Source: Flocculibacter collagenilyticus (GTDB taxonomy: Bacteria > Pseudomonadota > Gammaproteobacteria > Enterobacterales > Alteromonadaceae). Taken from it: DNA of 64,000 nucleotides. The position numbers and the translations under genes were made by a program. The notes under the pieces were generated by a model that did no database searches, was not told the origin of the DNA, and saw only the letters and a list, made by a program, of their open reading frames with translations. The DNA lies in contig NZ_CP059888.1 of NCBI RefSeq assembly GCF_016469335.1, forward strand, positions 1,240,001 to 1,304,000. Reading direction: 5' to 3'. Below are positions 63,583-64,000 of this stretch, piece after piece; the first letter of the stretch is position 1, and every line of letters starts with the position of its first letter.

Positions 63583-64000
63583 TTACTGCTTTATAGCGCC
63601 GCTATGGCTTAGCTCGGCAAATTCGGCTAATAATTGCATTGGTTTACCACTTTGCAATACCTCTAAAACAAATGAACTTGCTGCTTTATAACTTGCTTGC
63701 AACCCTAGCATGACCAGAAGTGGGGCTACATTAATGGCAATCACGGCATTGTGTGCCTCAGTACCTTTGCCAGCCAATATTGCTTTGGTAATTAAGGCAT
63801 TTTGCTGCGGGCTGCCGCCTTCAATATCTGTTAGCGTGTATGTGCTTAGTCCAAAATCGCTTGGTGACAGTGTGTATTCTGTGATTGTGTGATTTCGTAA
63901 ATGTGCGACTTGGGTTTCACCATGAATCGCCATTTCGTCAAGTCCGGCGCCATTGACAACCATGGCTTGTTCAACACCTAAATTTTGTAAAGTATGTGCA
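63583..64000 (-). CDS. trpD: Anthranilate phosphoribosyltransferase (5' end outside window)
   Basis: The C-terminal 138 codons of TrpD, open to the right edge of the window. The visible part starts AHTLQNLGVEQAMVVNGAGL and includes the conserved DE-loop and a region with GGSPQQNALITKAILAGKG (family D-N-A signature). The missing N-terminal half would hold the PRPP-binding motif. It is the first visible gene of trpD-CF-B-A. Confidence 0.93.
   Translation of the reverse strand, partial: AHTLQNLGVEQAMVVNGAGLDEMAIHGETQVAHLRNHTITEYTLSPSDFGLSTYTLTDIEGGSPQQNALITKAILAGKGTEAHNAVIAINVAPLLVMLGLQASYKAASSFVLEVLQSGKPMQLLAEFAELSHSGAIKQ

Noticed and set aside
1-64000. Prophage, integrative element or transposon
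   Set aside because: No integrase, transposase, phage structural gene or tRNA attachment site is present on either strand.

Overview
The window looks like chromosomal DNA of a low-GC marine gammaproteobacterium of the Alteromonadales, with a Colwellia/Thalassotalea-like feel. This placement is inferred from gene content (ccmHI-mlaA, a fused trpCF, an SLC13 permease with RCK domains, a WbfF/OtnA-like export protein) and from AT-rich codon use; no marker gene such as 16S rRNA is present. I see no tRNA, rRNA, CRISPR array, transposase or phage gene.

Layout. (1) 1-4545: housekeeping flank with the end of the cytochrome c maturation operon (ccmH partial, ccmI), mlaA, a small membrane protein and a POT peptide transporter. 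(2) 4813-8787: a very long SLBB-repeat outer-membrane polysaccharide export protein and a WecA-type initiating sugar-phosphate transferase. (3) 8909-18899: a tightly packed, overlapping type II secretion-like operon in the rearranged order G-E-F-H-I-J-K-L-M-C-D, followed at 19196-20647 by a monocistronic gene for a Cys-free, acidic, Ala/Thr/Val/Asp-rich secreted protein with its own strong promoter, structured leader and terminator. This pair is the most interesting part of the window: it looks like a dedicated secretion machine beside an abundant surface (S-layer-like) protein. (4) 20728-36529 (+ strand), 36678-45383 (- strand) and 45647-50284 (+ strand): a large surface glycan locus. It has six glycosyltransferases plus a WecG-type transferase, two sulfotransferase-like enzymes, three flippases, two polymerase/ligase-type proteins, Wzz, an ECA-like ManNAcA block (wecG-like, wecB, wecC), an asparagine-synthase-like enzyme, a heparinase/bi-domain oxidoreductase block, and a complete bacillosamine-type block (pglC, pglD, pglE, pglF homologues). 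(5) 50468-56224: sulfate activation in the order cysD-cysC-cysQ-cysN plus an SLC13-family permease. (6) 56439-64000: comEA-like gene, EAL-HDOD protein, soluble MCP, yciB, and the trp operon trpD(partial)-trpCF-trpB-trpA on the minus strand.

How it fits together (inference). WecA and PglC would each start an undecaprenyl-linked glycan. The transferases, sulfotransferases and modifying enzymes build it; flippases, polymerases, Wzz and the SLBB protein move, lengthen and export it. The cys genes supply PAPS for sulfation, and CysQ removes the PAP by-product. The T2SS-like operon sits inside this glycan locus and probably exports the adjacent surface protein, which may coat the cell using the glycan as anchor, as known S-layers of Aeromonas and Caulobacter do. 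Several glycan genes carry G7-G9 tracts that are unusual in such AT-rich DNA and could make them phase-variable.
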